A stretch of DNA of 64,000 nt from Ophiura sarsii (Eukaryota > Echinodermata > Ophiuroidea > Amphilepidida > Ophiuridae). Under the pieces are notes generated by a model. It was given only the letters and a program-made list of their open reading frames with translations, was not told the DNA's origin and made no database searches. Made by a program: the position numbers and the translations under genes. Shown here one piece after another: positions 1 to 12,500 of this stretch (positions within the stretch are counted from its first letter, which is position 1; every line of letters begins with the position of its first letter). Location of the stretch: positions 10,683,109 through 10,747,108 of the forward strand of contig CM069452.1 of NCBI GenBank assembly GCA_035610835.1, in the 5' to 3' direction.

Positions 1-11
1 TCCAAACACGC

Positions 12-349
12 ATGCACTCTCATAGTGGCATAATTGGCAAGTATCTTTGGCTTGAATCGGTCTTAATTACCAGATTAAACTCTCATAGTGGAATAATTGG
101 CATGTATCTTTGGCTTGGATCGGTCTTTAGCAGATTAAACTCTCATAGTGGCATAATTGTCATGTATCTTTGGCTTGGATTGGTCTTTAGCAGATTAAAC
201 TCTCACAGTGGCATAATTGTCATGTATCTTTGGCTTGAATCAGTCTTTACCAGATTAAACTCTCATAGTGGCATAATTGTCATGTATCTTTGGCTTGAAT
301 CAGTGTTTAGCAGATTTTAATCTGCTAAAGACTGATTCAAGCCAAAGAA
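12..349. repeat. 60-bp satellite-like tandem array, five copies, capped by an inverted partial copy
   Basis: Unit contains CTCATAGTGGCATAATTG and TCTTTGGCTTGAATC. Copies start near 18, 81, 141, 201 and 261; the first spacing is 63, the rest 60. From 317 a reversed copy of the last about 30 bases follows, so the array ends in a hairpin. An open frame crosses it only because the period is a multiple of three. Confidence 0.9.
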
Positions 350-353
350 ATGT

Positions 354-399
354 TTCCCCAATGTTGCATACTTAAAAGTATGCAACATTGGGGGAACAA
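354..399. repeat. Near-perfect palindrome
   Basis: CCCCAATGTTGCATACTT is followed at once by its reverse complement, giving an arm of about 18 bp with a two-base centre. Function unknown; it directly follows the hairpin end of the 60-bp array. Confidence 0.9.
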
Positions 400-487
400 T
401 TTTTAACAGTTATGAAACTGTACCAATCATGTTAAATGACCTACCATTCCTTACAGAATACTTACTAATATCTTACATAATACTTAC

Positions 488-574
488 TAATTCTGTTAAC
501 AGATTCTTGACGGTATTGGTATCTAAGCTTGGTAAGGCAGGGGAGGGCTTTTCTGGGATCACTTTGCCATCAGC
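488..574 (-). CDS. Zinc-finger gene, last visible exon
   Basis: 87 bases, phase 0 both sides, encoding ADGKVIPEKPSPALPSLDTN and then TVKNLLTEL. Acceptor tcattgcag is strong. The donor gtaagtatt is close to consensus, so the gene probably continues left of the window; unspliced read-through would stop four codons later. Confidence 0.75.
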
Positions 575-3500
575 CTGCAATGATAGAAAATACACGAATT
601 ATAAATATATAATAATGCCATTTTCAGCATTAACTTTGAAAACTATTTATAAATAATGCCATTTTCAGAATTAACTTTGAAAACTATTTATAAATAATGC
701 CATTTTCAGCATTAACTTTGAAAACTATTTATAAAAAAACAGTATGTCAAAGAGTAACATATCACTTTGAGGGAATCCTGGTTTAATATGTAAGAAAAAA
801 CAGGTTTAATTCAAAGGAAACAAACTTAGGTGGAACCATCAAGATCAAATTTATACTGGCAAGATAACTAGCCAGGATTTGAAACAACAAAACTTTGATC
901 ACAAATTCTATTCATGTGGATTTTACTTACCCTGAAACAATACTTCCGTTCATTTTTGTCTTAATAAATCTATCACAGAATATTTCATTCATTCGAAAAA
1001 ATACAAAAGAATTTGCAAAGTCCCTAACACATACTGAGTAGATTATGATTAAAATGTCTGCACCTATCATATACTTACATCAATTGAGGCTACAGTTCCA
1101 TCACGTGGATTGACACGTTTTTTGAAACGTCTTTCACACTCGTTAATGATAAAGGCATCGCTGCATTTCAACTGTAGATCTTCTTCAGTATCAGTCTTAG
1201 TCTTCTTGGCGGCGGGGGGTTTAGCAGCTGCTTTCTCAGCTGTTGCATCACGCATGTAGTCATCCAAACTAGAAGACAATGATTACATAATGTTACTTCA
1301 AATTAATACAACACAAGTTACATTAGACTGTATTCTTTGTTATCTTAGGGCGTTGTTCACACTATAGCTAGTTTTCTCCACGACCCGGGTCGAACCCGGG
1401 TTGAAGTCTGGTGTGAACAGAAAAATAGGCTCAAAAAACCGACCCGGGTCGAAAATTACAACCCTGCGAAAGTGAAGGGTAGAACCCGGGTTCAACCCGC
1501 ATCGACTGTAGTGTGAACAGAAATCGCTGTTTCGACCCGGGTTGCCGGAAGTAAATAACCTGATTGCTGACCTAACCTCTGCCCATGGTTTGGCATGGTA
1601 GTTGTTTACATCAGTTTCGAGCTTTGCTTCGCACGTTCTCTTTTGCCTTTGGTTCTGGTTGAAATCTTTATCAAAATGACAAATAAATGGAGTCAGATTG
1701 AAACGGAAACCATGATGGAACTCTGGGTGGATGAGACCGTGCAAACTAGTTTGAACTCAATGATCCACAATAAAGATATTTACGCCAATATATCATGCCA
1801 GATGGAGGCAATGGGTTTCAACTTCAACACATACATAGCGCTTAGTGTGAACAGAAAATGAAATATCGATCAATCCGGGTTCGACCCGGGTTGACAAAAA
1901 AAGCTATAGTGTGAACACACCCTTAGATGTTACATCACGCAGGTAATCATCCAATCCAGACTAATAAATAAGACAATAAGTAATTATACAGTGTGAATTA
2001 GAATTACGGCACTTACAAAAGCTTGGTTTATGGAATGCATTTACCATCGGGCTAGCAATAAGACACTTTGCCCTTGATCAGCATAGCGAATACTTTGCAT
2101 CTAATTTGTCCTTGACCAAGCAACCTGTTATGTATACGCCTAATGTTTCTGGTTCCAATAGTTTGTACTAGGTATAAAATGAACAGCGCAACGTAAACAG
2201 AGATTGGGCTGTGTTGTCTGTTTTTAAAACCACATATACCAGTACCACATGCATTTATTATACCATAACAATGCACCTTTGACTTTGGAGTCCGATTATT
2301 TAGCATTTGATTGTCAAATTATCCACAGATACAATTGTTTAAATAATACAATAACAGAAGCAGGAACACAATTTCCAATTTTGAGAATTGGCTTTTAGAG
2401 CATTTCCTCCTGCCAATCCATCCGTCATTCACAATATGCCCAGAAACCAAAAGCAAAAATGTGTTTGAAAGTTCATCACAATGATTATCAATATTAAAAC
2501 AGCTTAGTAGTATTGGAACCCCTTGGAGTAAATATCCATCTATTAATTTACCTTTTCTTTGTCTTGACTGCTGCCTGTGAAGTTGCCATAGTAGCTTGAG
2601 CCCAGTTAGCTGCTGAATATGCTAGTTGATTAGCAGTTGTTGATGACACCATTCCTAATCCCATCTGTGCTGCGGTAACATTAGAGCTATCATAGGTTGA
2701 GGTGGCAGTGTTTTGATACATACTCTGATCGTATCCTGGATATTGTTGCATCTGCTGCATTTGTTGCATCTGCTGTTGTTGCCATGTGAGAGCATCCATT
2801 CCAGCCATCCCTTGACCTCCACCCATTACTTGGCTAACACCCATTCCTTGGCCGCTATTCATCATTTGGTTACCAACACCCATCCCTTGGTTTCCACCCA
2901 TACCTGAATCTCCACCCATACCTAATCCTCCCATGCCTGCTGCACCCATTCCGGCACCACCACCCATTCCGGCACCACCTCCCATTCCGGCTCCACCACC
3001 CATTCCTGCACCACCTCCCATTCCGGCACCACTTCCCATTCCGGCACCACCTCCCATTCCGGCACCACCACCCATTCCGGCACCACCTCCCATTCCGGCA
3101 CCACTTCCCATTCCGGCACCACCTCCCATTCCGGCACCACCACCCATTCCGGCACCACTTCCCATTCCGGCACCACCTCCCATTCCGGCACCACCACCCA
3201 TTCCGGCACCACCTCCCATTCCAGCACCACCACCCATTCCGGCACCACCTCCCATTCCGGCACCACCACCCATTCCGGCACCACCTCCCATTCCGGCACC
3301 ACCTCCCATTCCGGCACTACCACCCATTCCTGGGGCACCTGTCATACCCTGACCAACAGATCCACCCATTCCTGCACTGCCACCCATTCCTGGACCACCG
3401 CCCATTCCCAGACCACCGCCCATTCCTGGACCACCACCCATTCCTGGACCACCACCCATACCGGCACCGCTGCCCATTCCTGGACCACCACCCATACTGG

Positions 3501-6500
3501 CACCGCTGCCCATTCCCGGACCACCACCCATTCCTAGACCGCCTCCCATTCCCTGACCATCAGCCATTCCTGGACCACCAGGTCCCCCTATTCCTGGACC
3601 TCCGCCCATTCCCGGACCAAGTCCACCCATTCCTGGACCTCCATCCATTCCAGCACCTCTACCCATTCCTGGGCCTGTACTATCATCTATTCCAGGACCA
3701 CCACCCATTCTTTGACCTCTATCCATTCCTGGCCTTCCACCAGGACCACCAAAGTCCCTGTCTCGCATATCTGGCCTTCCACCAGGACCACTAAAGTCTC
3801 TATCACGCATATCTGGCCTTCCACCAGGACCACCAAAGTCCCTGTCACGCATATCTGGCCTTCCACCAGGACCACCAAAGTCCCTGTCACGCATATCTGG
3901 ACCATGCATATCTGGACCACGCATATCTGGACCGCGCATATCTGGACCACGCATATCGGAACCGCGCATATCTGGACCGCGCATATCTGGACCGTGCATA
4001 TCTGGCCCGCGCATATCTGGCCCGCGCATATCTGGACCGCGCATATCTGGACCGCGCATATCTGGACCGTGCATATCTGGACCGTGCATATCTGGACCGC
4101 GCATATCGGGACCGCGCATATCTGGATGATGCATATCTAAATCATCCATACCTGGACGATGCATATTTGGGTCTCTTTCAAAGTCACGTCCTCTATCCCG
4201 CATACTCATAGCTCGGTCTTCAAGCATGTCCTGTCTTCTTCGCATTTCCAGCCTTTCACGCATTTTAATCATATCCATTCTTTCTTGCCTTTCTCTGATT
4301 TGTTCTCGTTCATCTAACTCCCTCTCCCTAGTCTGCCTATTATCTCTCCCTGGTGGCAATTCATGTTCTGTTCAAATAAATCAAACGCAAAGTATTATTT
4401 CTCTTAGACAATGATAGCCATGTGCAAAAACTGTCACAGAATTGGTATACACCTAGGACTAACAGAAACAAAGGTAAAGCTCATATACATGTACTCACTG
4501 AAAAATAGCATGCTCTTGTTTGGTTGGTCACACAAATGGTCATATCATGTACTTAGTCAATAAGACTTTAGTTCACCTGTTTTAAAAGCCCAATAGGACA
4601 CATATCCGAAAGTGGGTTTTCCCAAAGTATATGCACATTGCCAATTTTCATCACAAACAACAAATATTTTCATTTTCATGAGGGATGCAATTTCTTTACT
4701 TTCAACTTGGGGAGTTGAGGAGTATATATTAACAGTCAGGTGTACATTGAATAAAGCTGTGTTTCTTCCCTATGGGGGTTGCCACTCTTTACACTAATAA
4801 ACTGTTCCTACCTCTTTCCACGTCTCTTGGATCAAATTCCATTTCCAATAGATTAGCCGGTTCCCCATATCTATCTGGTGGTCCCCCACGTCTGCCTGGA
4901 GGTCCACCATGTCTGCCTGGCGATTCCCTGTGATCTCTACCTGGAGGGCCCCTTGGAGGGCCCTCAAAATTTGAACCTGGAGGCTGGTCATCATCCTGTT
5001 GTGATGGATCTATAAATGTAAACAAAGTATGACGTGATCATATAATAATAATAATGTGGATATATATTACACACAAATCCACCAAAATGGCGCTTGAGGT
5101 GCATTACAACAATATCTTACATTACAACATAATTTTACAAACAACTTAATCTACAAATAATTTAACTTACACAACTTAATAATATAATAATGCTATAAAT
5201 AATAATATCATAATTTACACAAACACAAAAATTAACCAACAAATATATATACCAAATTAAAAAAAGGAATATAATATATAATATATGGCAAACATTTTTT
5301 TATTATTAAAAAGCATCCTGTGTCAAATGAGTTTTTAGGACGTTTTGAACTGTGACAGGGATGAGCTTGATCTTACATGAATGGGTAAGGTGTTCAAAAG
5401 ATGTGGCGCTGCAATTGAAAATGCTCTAATCTTCCAAGAGTGTTTGGAACGAGGTTTACACAGAAGTGACTTGTCGCTGGAGCGGAGTGCAATAAACAAA
5501 CCAAAACAGTATAACAATGAATTTGGGCGGCCATCATGGAGGTATAGGCTAGTTACATATCCGGAATGACAATTAAATTTCCCATTTCATATGCTCTGAA
5601 CTGATCAAATCATATGTGGAGTTATCAAGCGGAATGAGTCGGATATCAGGAATATTGATTTTGAGCTATAGGTAAAAAGAAGTTAGAAATTCTTATGTTT
5701 TACTTTGTTTTCTCAGTGAAAAAATTGTTTGTAACTTAACCCTTTGAACCCTGACGCACCAGCATACCGGCTGGACTCTGTGTGTACCACATACCTGATG
5801 CCCCAGTTTGCCGGCTTCAACCTACGTGTACCAAATACCGGATGAGTTGCCCTTCTGGCACTGTGTTTAAAAAACCTAAAATTCCGGCTCTACCTATGAG
5901 TAAGCTATCACAAATTAGTCTAGTACAAAGACTTCTATTGTACAGTTATAAACATAGCTTCATTACTTAATTTACACATCAACTATAATAGGCTACCCTA
6001 CCTCTTTTGTATGATTAAAATTACTACATTACCTCAGCACCGACAGCCTAGCTGATACAGTGGTTATGACATTCACTTTTGGACTGAAAGATCCTGGGTT
6101 CAAATCCCAGAATTGTCAGATTTCATGTAAAGCCGTTGCTTTCAATTAATTTATCTCAAATAGGGACAAAGTTTTAAGTCTGAAGACTTACGACTAGGCT
6201 AATTTGTGATATAGCTTACTCATATGTAACACCAAAATTCCCAAACCCAAATGAGGCTGAAAATCTTCGCTGTGAAGATGATAGGCACTATTGTGAAGAT
6301 ATAAAAAACGAATGACTCTGTGTACGTATATGCAGTGGGCATTTGGACTTGGGTTCTCCTTATTTCAAGCATTGTCAGTATCAGTTGTACTTTCCCACCA
6401 AGGACCATTGTCAAATCAGAAGAGACCCAAACATGCGACTCACCTTGTGTCTTGCCTAAGCTAGGCAACATTGTGGATTTCATCACCTGGCGTCCTTGCA

Positions 6501-9500
6501 TGCGCTCTATTTCACGTGTGACATCTTTGAGTGTGCTACTCACATTGCTTCGTTTCCAGCCTGAACTTACTTCATCCTTTCCAGGAGTTCTATCTAAACC
6601 CTTAGCCATGTCAGGGAAATTCTTTTTCTAAATACAAAATACATTGTGATGAAATTGGTGTGAATGACAAATGTTATTACTATTAGTTATTTAACAATTA
6701 AGTATGCTCTTGTCAAATGGTGAAGTCACAAATCAGTATTTGTGCTGCATCCCATTTTAACCCTAACCCCCTGAATGCTAAAAAATGCTAATCCTAAGTC
6801 CCTCTCCAAGCGCATGCACCACCGGTTTTCGATGACGTAGTCAACCGAGCATATAATAGTGAGCGCAGTATACTGCGTGAAGGAGTAGCTGAGGGCCGTG
6901 GCTTAGTGGGTGGGACGTGGGGCTTGAGAACGGAGGGTCCCCGGATCGAATCCCGGCAGGTTCCCGGAGATTTGGTTGGTGTTTTTTCCTCAAAAATTGT
7001 GATCCCGGTCAAAAACCCTAAACCGGGGTTAGGGTTATGGTACCATTTTTTTTAATTTTTTTATTTTAATTCTATTAACCCTAACCCCCTGAATGCTAAA
7101 AAATGCTAATCCTAAGTCCCTCTCCAAGCGCATGTGCCGCCGGTTTTTGATGACATAGTCAACCCAGCAAAATTAGTGAGCGCAGCATACTGCGCGAACA
7201 AGAAGCTGAGGGCTGTGGCTTAGTGGGTGGGACGTGGAGATTGAGAACGGAGGGACCCCGGATCGAATCCTGGCTGGTTCACGGAGATTTAGTTGATGTT
7301 TTTTCCTCAATTTTTTTTATCCCGGTCAAAAACCCTAAACCAGGGTTAGGGTTATAGTACATCTTGTCAGCCAAACTTTTGATCTATGGAGCAAAAAAGT
7401 TTTGTAAAATATATATTACGGTGATTTTTGTTTTTGGTTGAAATGTTTTGATATTTTTTTTAACAAAATTGATTTTTTTGTTTACGGCATTACTTGATGC
7501 TGAAAACTCACCACATACGCTACTCCATGACGTGATCCTGTCAGATGAGCAATAACACTGCCTGCCGATAGACGACATTTACACATCTCACAAACGTAGT
7601 ACACATCTTCTTGGTCATCTTCACGTACAAACTCAAGTAGATACTCAATGCCTGTAATTGTATATACAAAATATTAAATGTTAAACGAGCGATAAAAAGA
7701 TGATCTGATTGAGGCTCTGGCAGGTGCACATCCATTAGCTATTCATACAAATCATAGAAATTAATAAATAATCAAACCGGTCATGCTTGAGAACCATGAA
7801 TGGTTTACACAAAGATTTGCACCAGTGAGTACAACACACGTAAGTTAACTCTCATCTCTTTAGAAAACCATTGTTCACAGGCTGAAAAGTAGGCAATACG
7901 GAAAGCTCCTTGCCGGGAAATTTGAGCATTTGGAGGGAAAATTTGGCATTTGGAGGGAAATGTTACTCTTTCATTAAGAAATGCATTCCATTTTGGAGGG
8001 AAATTTGGAATCGCTTGCCGGGAAAAAAACATTTTTTCAGGCCATGCCATTGTTGATCATTTCCTATCGACTGTTCAGCACAGATAACGGTAATTTTGCA
8101 CATTTGATTTGTGACTTTGCAGGGGTAGAATTTTGGCGCGAATCCACGAATCGATTCGCTTGAAGATTCGCGTAAAAACACTACAGCGTGAATCCATGTG
8201 GATTCACGCAACAACAAAAAACAAATTTAAACTTTTTTTAAAACTTTTTTTCTTTTACTTTTTTTTTTTTATAAGTCCAAAACAGGACCTTAGATGACTG
8301 GTATTTGACCCTTAGTCAACAAACATGCCGAATTTGGAAGTTGTGCAAGCTTATAGCCTTATTCTTGATATTATTTCCATTCATTTTGCAAAAATCCATC
8401 GATTCTCAAATTTGCGAGAATCCAGATTCTCGCAAAATCCTTCCGCGAGAATCCGTTTGGATTCTCGCGGCTCATAACGAAATTCTACCCCTGCTTTGCC
8501 TCATTCTCATTCATGTGGCACAGTTCAGCAATAGGTAATCATTACAAATGTGGTATAATTTTAAAGGGGAACACTTCAGCTTTCCATTGATATATAACAT
8601 ATACAAAGAGGGTAATAAATAATAAAAATATATTTGATTTTAAAAAAAGTTTCCTAACATTTTGTGAGCAGTTTATATTGTGATTGGTTAAAAAAGTCTA
8701 TATTTTGCTGATTATTGTTTGTAAGTCAATTTCTTTTGTGAGCCCAGACTTACAATTTTCATGACCTAGGCCCACATCACTGGCCTTGCAGGTTTATTAG
8801 GCATAGCTATATTAAATGTTAAGCGAGCTACAAAAAGATGATCAGAATGAGGCTCTGGCAGTGACATCTGTGACTATGTCAGTGATTGCAGCTTAGATTA
8901 TCCACGGGCACATTGTGTAATGAGCATTACTGTGTGTTCTATTTATCATTGTAGCATAGAGGGTGAGTCAAAAAAAGTTTACCCTAATTGCAAAAATCAA
9001 AAAAAATATTTCTGACCACAAAATCTAGGCAAACAAAACTTTAAATGATTGCGCCATTTCTTTGCTACCATCTGGAAAAAAATCACGCTATTTGATGAAA
9101 CCGTTAAGTAAATATGACTATTTCTGTACAGGAGCTGTTTTTTCACCAAAAACACAGTTTTTAATTTCAAGCTTAACGAGCTTAATAATGTTTACTAGGA
9201 TTATGATGTAAAGCATTACACATCTTGTTTATTAAAAGAATTAAGTAGACAATAGACTTGTTCAAAATTGTCTCCTAATAGATTAAAACAATAGACAGCT
9301 TTAAGGCCTATTTATTATGACACAATTACCACACTTTAATCATTTCATAACAAAGGAATTGATCCTTTCGCTGTCGGTATTGTAATTTTGTATTGGTCGT
9401 ATCTTATGAAATATAATGGTCAAGATCTGGAAGCGTGTTCATTCGTTAAATTGGTCACTTTTATTCAAAACAGCGTAAAATAAGTTTCCCTCAACCAATC

Positions 9501-12500
9501 TAAATCAGATAAAATTCATATTAAAGCTAATTAATTTGTCTTATTACCGTAGTAAAAACAAACGAATACTCTTTTCTAAAAAAATCGCTGAAGTTGAGTA
9601 AACTTTTTTTTGACTCACCCTGTAAAGCGCAGATTCTGACACCAACGCTACAATAACACAGGTGATAATGGAGTGCGATCATTGGAATACTGTCTGATGT
9701 CACTGCACAGGGTTATTATGAATGAAGTATAGATGAACGGAGTATAGTATACAAATATATACTGCCATGAGAGACTCTGGTTAAAACTATGGGCCCGAGG
9801 TGACTGCAATAGTGCTATTTTGCTGAGGGGCGCAGCCCCGAAGCAAAATAGCACTATTGCAGCCACCGAGGGACCATAGTTTTAATCCAGAGACTCGAAT
9901 AAAGGCAGTATATATTTGTTTTATATATGTCATTCATATATTTCTAGTTCCATAAAGTTCAAATTCAAAAATCATCCGGTAAGTTCCAATCTTCATCAGT
10001 TAAAAAGTTTCAAAAGTTCAATTCAAAGGCAGTGCATCAAACGATCGTCACGCTGCGCCCGGGTATGCACATCGTTTGCCCTCTCGCGTCACGCGGAGTA
10101 CAACGCCGCGTGAAACTACCAGCGCACAGCTATTACGGCTCCAATAGTCTTATGGGAGCCGTAAATAGTACTTTTGGGAGCTGTAAATAGTACTTTTGGG
10201 AGCTGTAAATAGTACTTTTGGGAGCCGTAAATAGTACTTTTGGTAAAATAGCGTGTTTATCTTTAATCATGTGACCCACTTTTAACCAATCAATGAACAA
10301 GAATATATGAATGACGTATATAATATTCCATCCTTACCAACAACAGGATCTTCACACGCAGCTATCCTGTCCCTCACTGCAGCTGGTTCTGATAAGTCTC
10401 CTGGGGCTTTTCTCTTCTTCAGATTTGGGTAGTTGATCTTTTCTGTGATCAGTGGAGCTGTGGGGAATCAGTAGAGATAAAAAGGAGATTAATTGGGAGC
10501 ACCATTATAATATTATAACACTATAATCAGTGCAATAATCACATGAGCATTTAAAACAATTCCCATGCATCCTATCCGATTGGTGTATAATTGCAACAGC
10601 CATGTAGTGCAATGGCACCCGAGGTTATGGAACGCAGTGCATCATTACACTGAGCATTCCCCATTTGGATGAATAAGAGTGTGGCACTCGGATTGAGAAA
10701 TAATTGGACTGATTCTAGTCAGCATGATCGTGTTTATTGGGAGATGAAAACTGAATCAACATGATTTCAGTCTTTTTCATCAAATTGATTATTTCGATTT
10801 CCACTACTGTGATGATTTTTGACACATTTCAGGACCATGACAAATTAAAATAAAATAATCCGCTATATTTGTAGAAAATCCAAAATGTACCAAATAATTC
10901 ATAATAAAATTGGTAAAATAACTTATGAGAATGAAACAAGTAAATTTGAATGCCTCTTGGCATAAATAAAGATAGCAATTTGGTGGTTTTTAGTACATAT
11001 TATCAATATTCAGCATAAAACCAACATTTGTGTTGGTACTTACCCATTATATATAAATTGACTACACAATATGTGACTCGTCATGTCAAAATGGGTCAAA
11101 TCTGATTTATTGGTATGACTTGAAAGAGCACATTTTAAGCTTTAAAATGAAACCATGTTGAAGGTAATCGGACTTTGTAAACACATGATACAATTTGAAG
11201 AAGCATGTTTTTTTCTATTATTTTTTCTTTATATTTCACAAAATATATTGGCCTCTATCTCAAAACTGCGTTTGCCGACAACAGGTCCTTTTGACGTGAC
11301 TGGTCACATATATTCAACCACATACTATCAAATTCAAACACCAAGGCCAAACAAAAATCAATTATTTGGTTGCCCTCTACTGTGATTTATTGTCTGAAGG
11401 GGTGAAATCTTAAAGTGCACTCAATTGTGTACAGATACGGATATTCAATTAACAAAAACTGGAATAATCAAATGCATACATTAATAAATCAAATTCCTTT
11501 GAGTCACTAACAAACAAACATGTCTACCATCTTTCACCCTTTTCACATTCACTAATCCTTGCACTTAGGAGAATTACTCTCTTGGAAGCTACCAAGAGAA
11601 AATTTACCTCCCACGAATCATGTTTATTTTTATTTCTCAAGGTTTCCGGGAGAGGAGCATTTAAGGAAAAGTGTAGTTGAATAAGCCATTAATGTAAGAT
11701 CCCACATTGCTACCAGTAATAGGTGGGGCAATATAAGATGTTATATCGTCACAGTTCTGTCAAAATTATGTATGTTTTCTGAACTTTCAGCATGTATAAA
11801 GTAAAACTACCTAACAGTTATGCATAGGAAGTGTTGCTTTATACATACATGTTCAGGGACAAGAGTAATTCCAAGGTTTTAATAGATGGGGTTTTGGCCC
11901 TTGAACATGTTTAGAGCAAACTGCCCAAAGGTTAGGTAGTATTACGTTATACATGCTGAAGGGCCACATGGAGATGACAGGATATGGTTTTACCAGGACA
12001 GCGACGATATAACAGATAGGCTCACATGAAGCTTAAGCTTAACTATAGTTTTAATATCATGTGTATGGAACTTCACAATTCACTATAGTCATGTCAGTCC
12101 ATTTCATTGGTTGAAACAGACCAATAACTGACTAGTTCCAATGAAAGAATGATTAAAAAAAGAATTTGTAAAACCAAGGGTTGGTTCAGTATTACATCCA
12201 AGTGCTTTCTGTCATTCTTATAAGCTAGGGCAAGATTGGCAGGTGTATAACCAGATATAAGACTAGAGTCAAATTGTGAAGGTTCGACCATTTGTGTTAT
12301 TTTGAGGCATCATTGGGGGAGTATCTGTTTGGGGGGAGGGGCATAGACCTATTTTACATTAGCTATCTAATGCTGAAGCACTTTTGTGTGGCCAGTTTGA
12401 AAATATCAATCAATTTCCATGAAGAGACGCCTCTTCGTTAGTTCAATTAATCCTAATGGACCTGAGTTGTACAAATTACTTATCAACTAAGTTTTGGTAG

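Noticed and set aside
12..320. 102-residue open frame
   Set aside because: Produced by the 60-bp tandem repeat, whose period is a multiple of three; no other sign of coding.
1926..1985. Mutually exclusive alternative exon
   Set aside because: The coding-like frame does not match phase 2 from exon 2552-4367, and no donor follows before the Harbinger insertion.
2549..2551. TAA taken as the end of the zinc-finger protein
   Set aside because: A donor (AAAAG|gtaaat) lies just before it and its phase fits the exon at 1079-1268 exactly, which then joins 488-574 in phase.
2933..3352. Plus-strand open frame of PAPPPIP repeats opposite the giant exon
   Set aside because: It is the antisense of the Gly-Met repeat; the hexamer-based DNA repeat keeps all frames open. 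The minus frame is supported by splice phases on both sides.
6047..6120. tRNA-like sequence considered as a tRNA gene
   Set aside because: Mismatched stems and a SINE-like tail. The same applies to 17905-17990, 32005-32076, 40720-40795 and 58978-59060; only 37729-37801 has a full cloverleaf.
10157..10243. 22-bp direct repeats as a CRISPR array
   Set aside because: Units are contiguous with no spacers, and the genome is animal.
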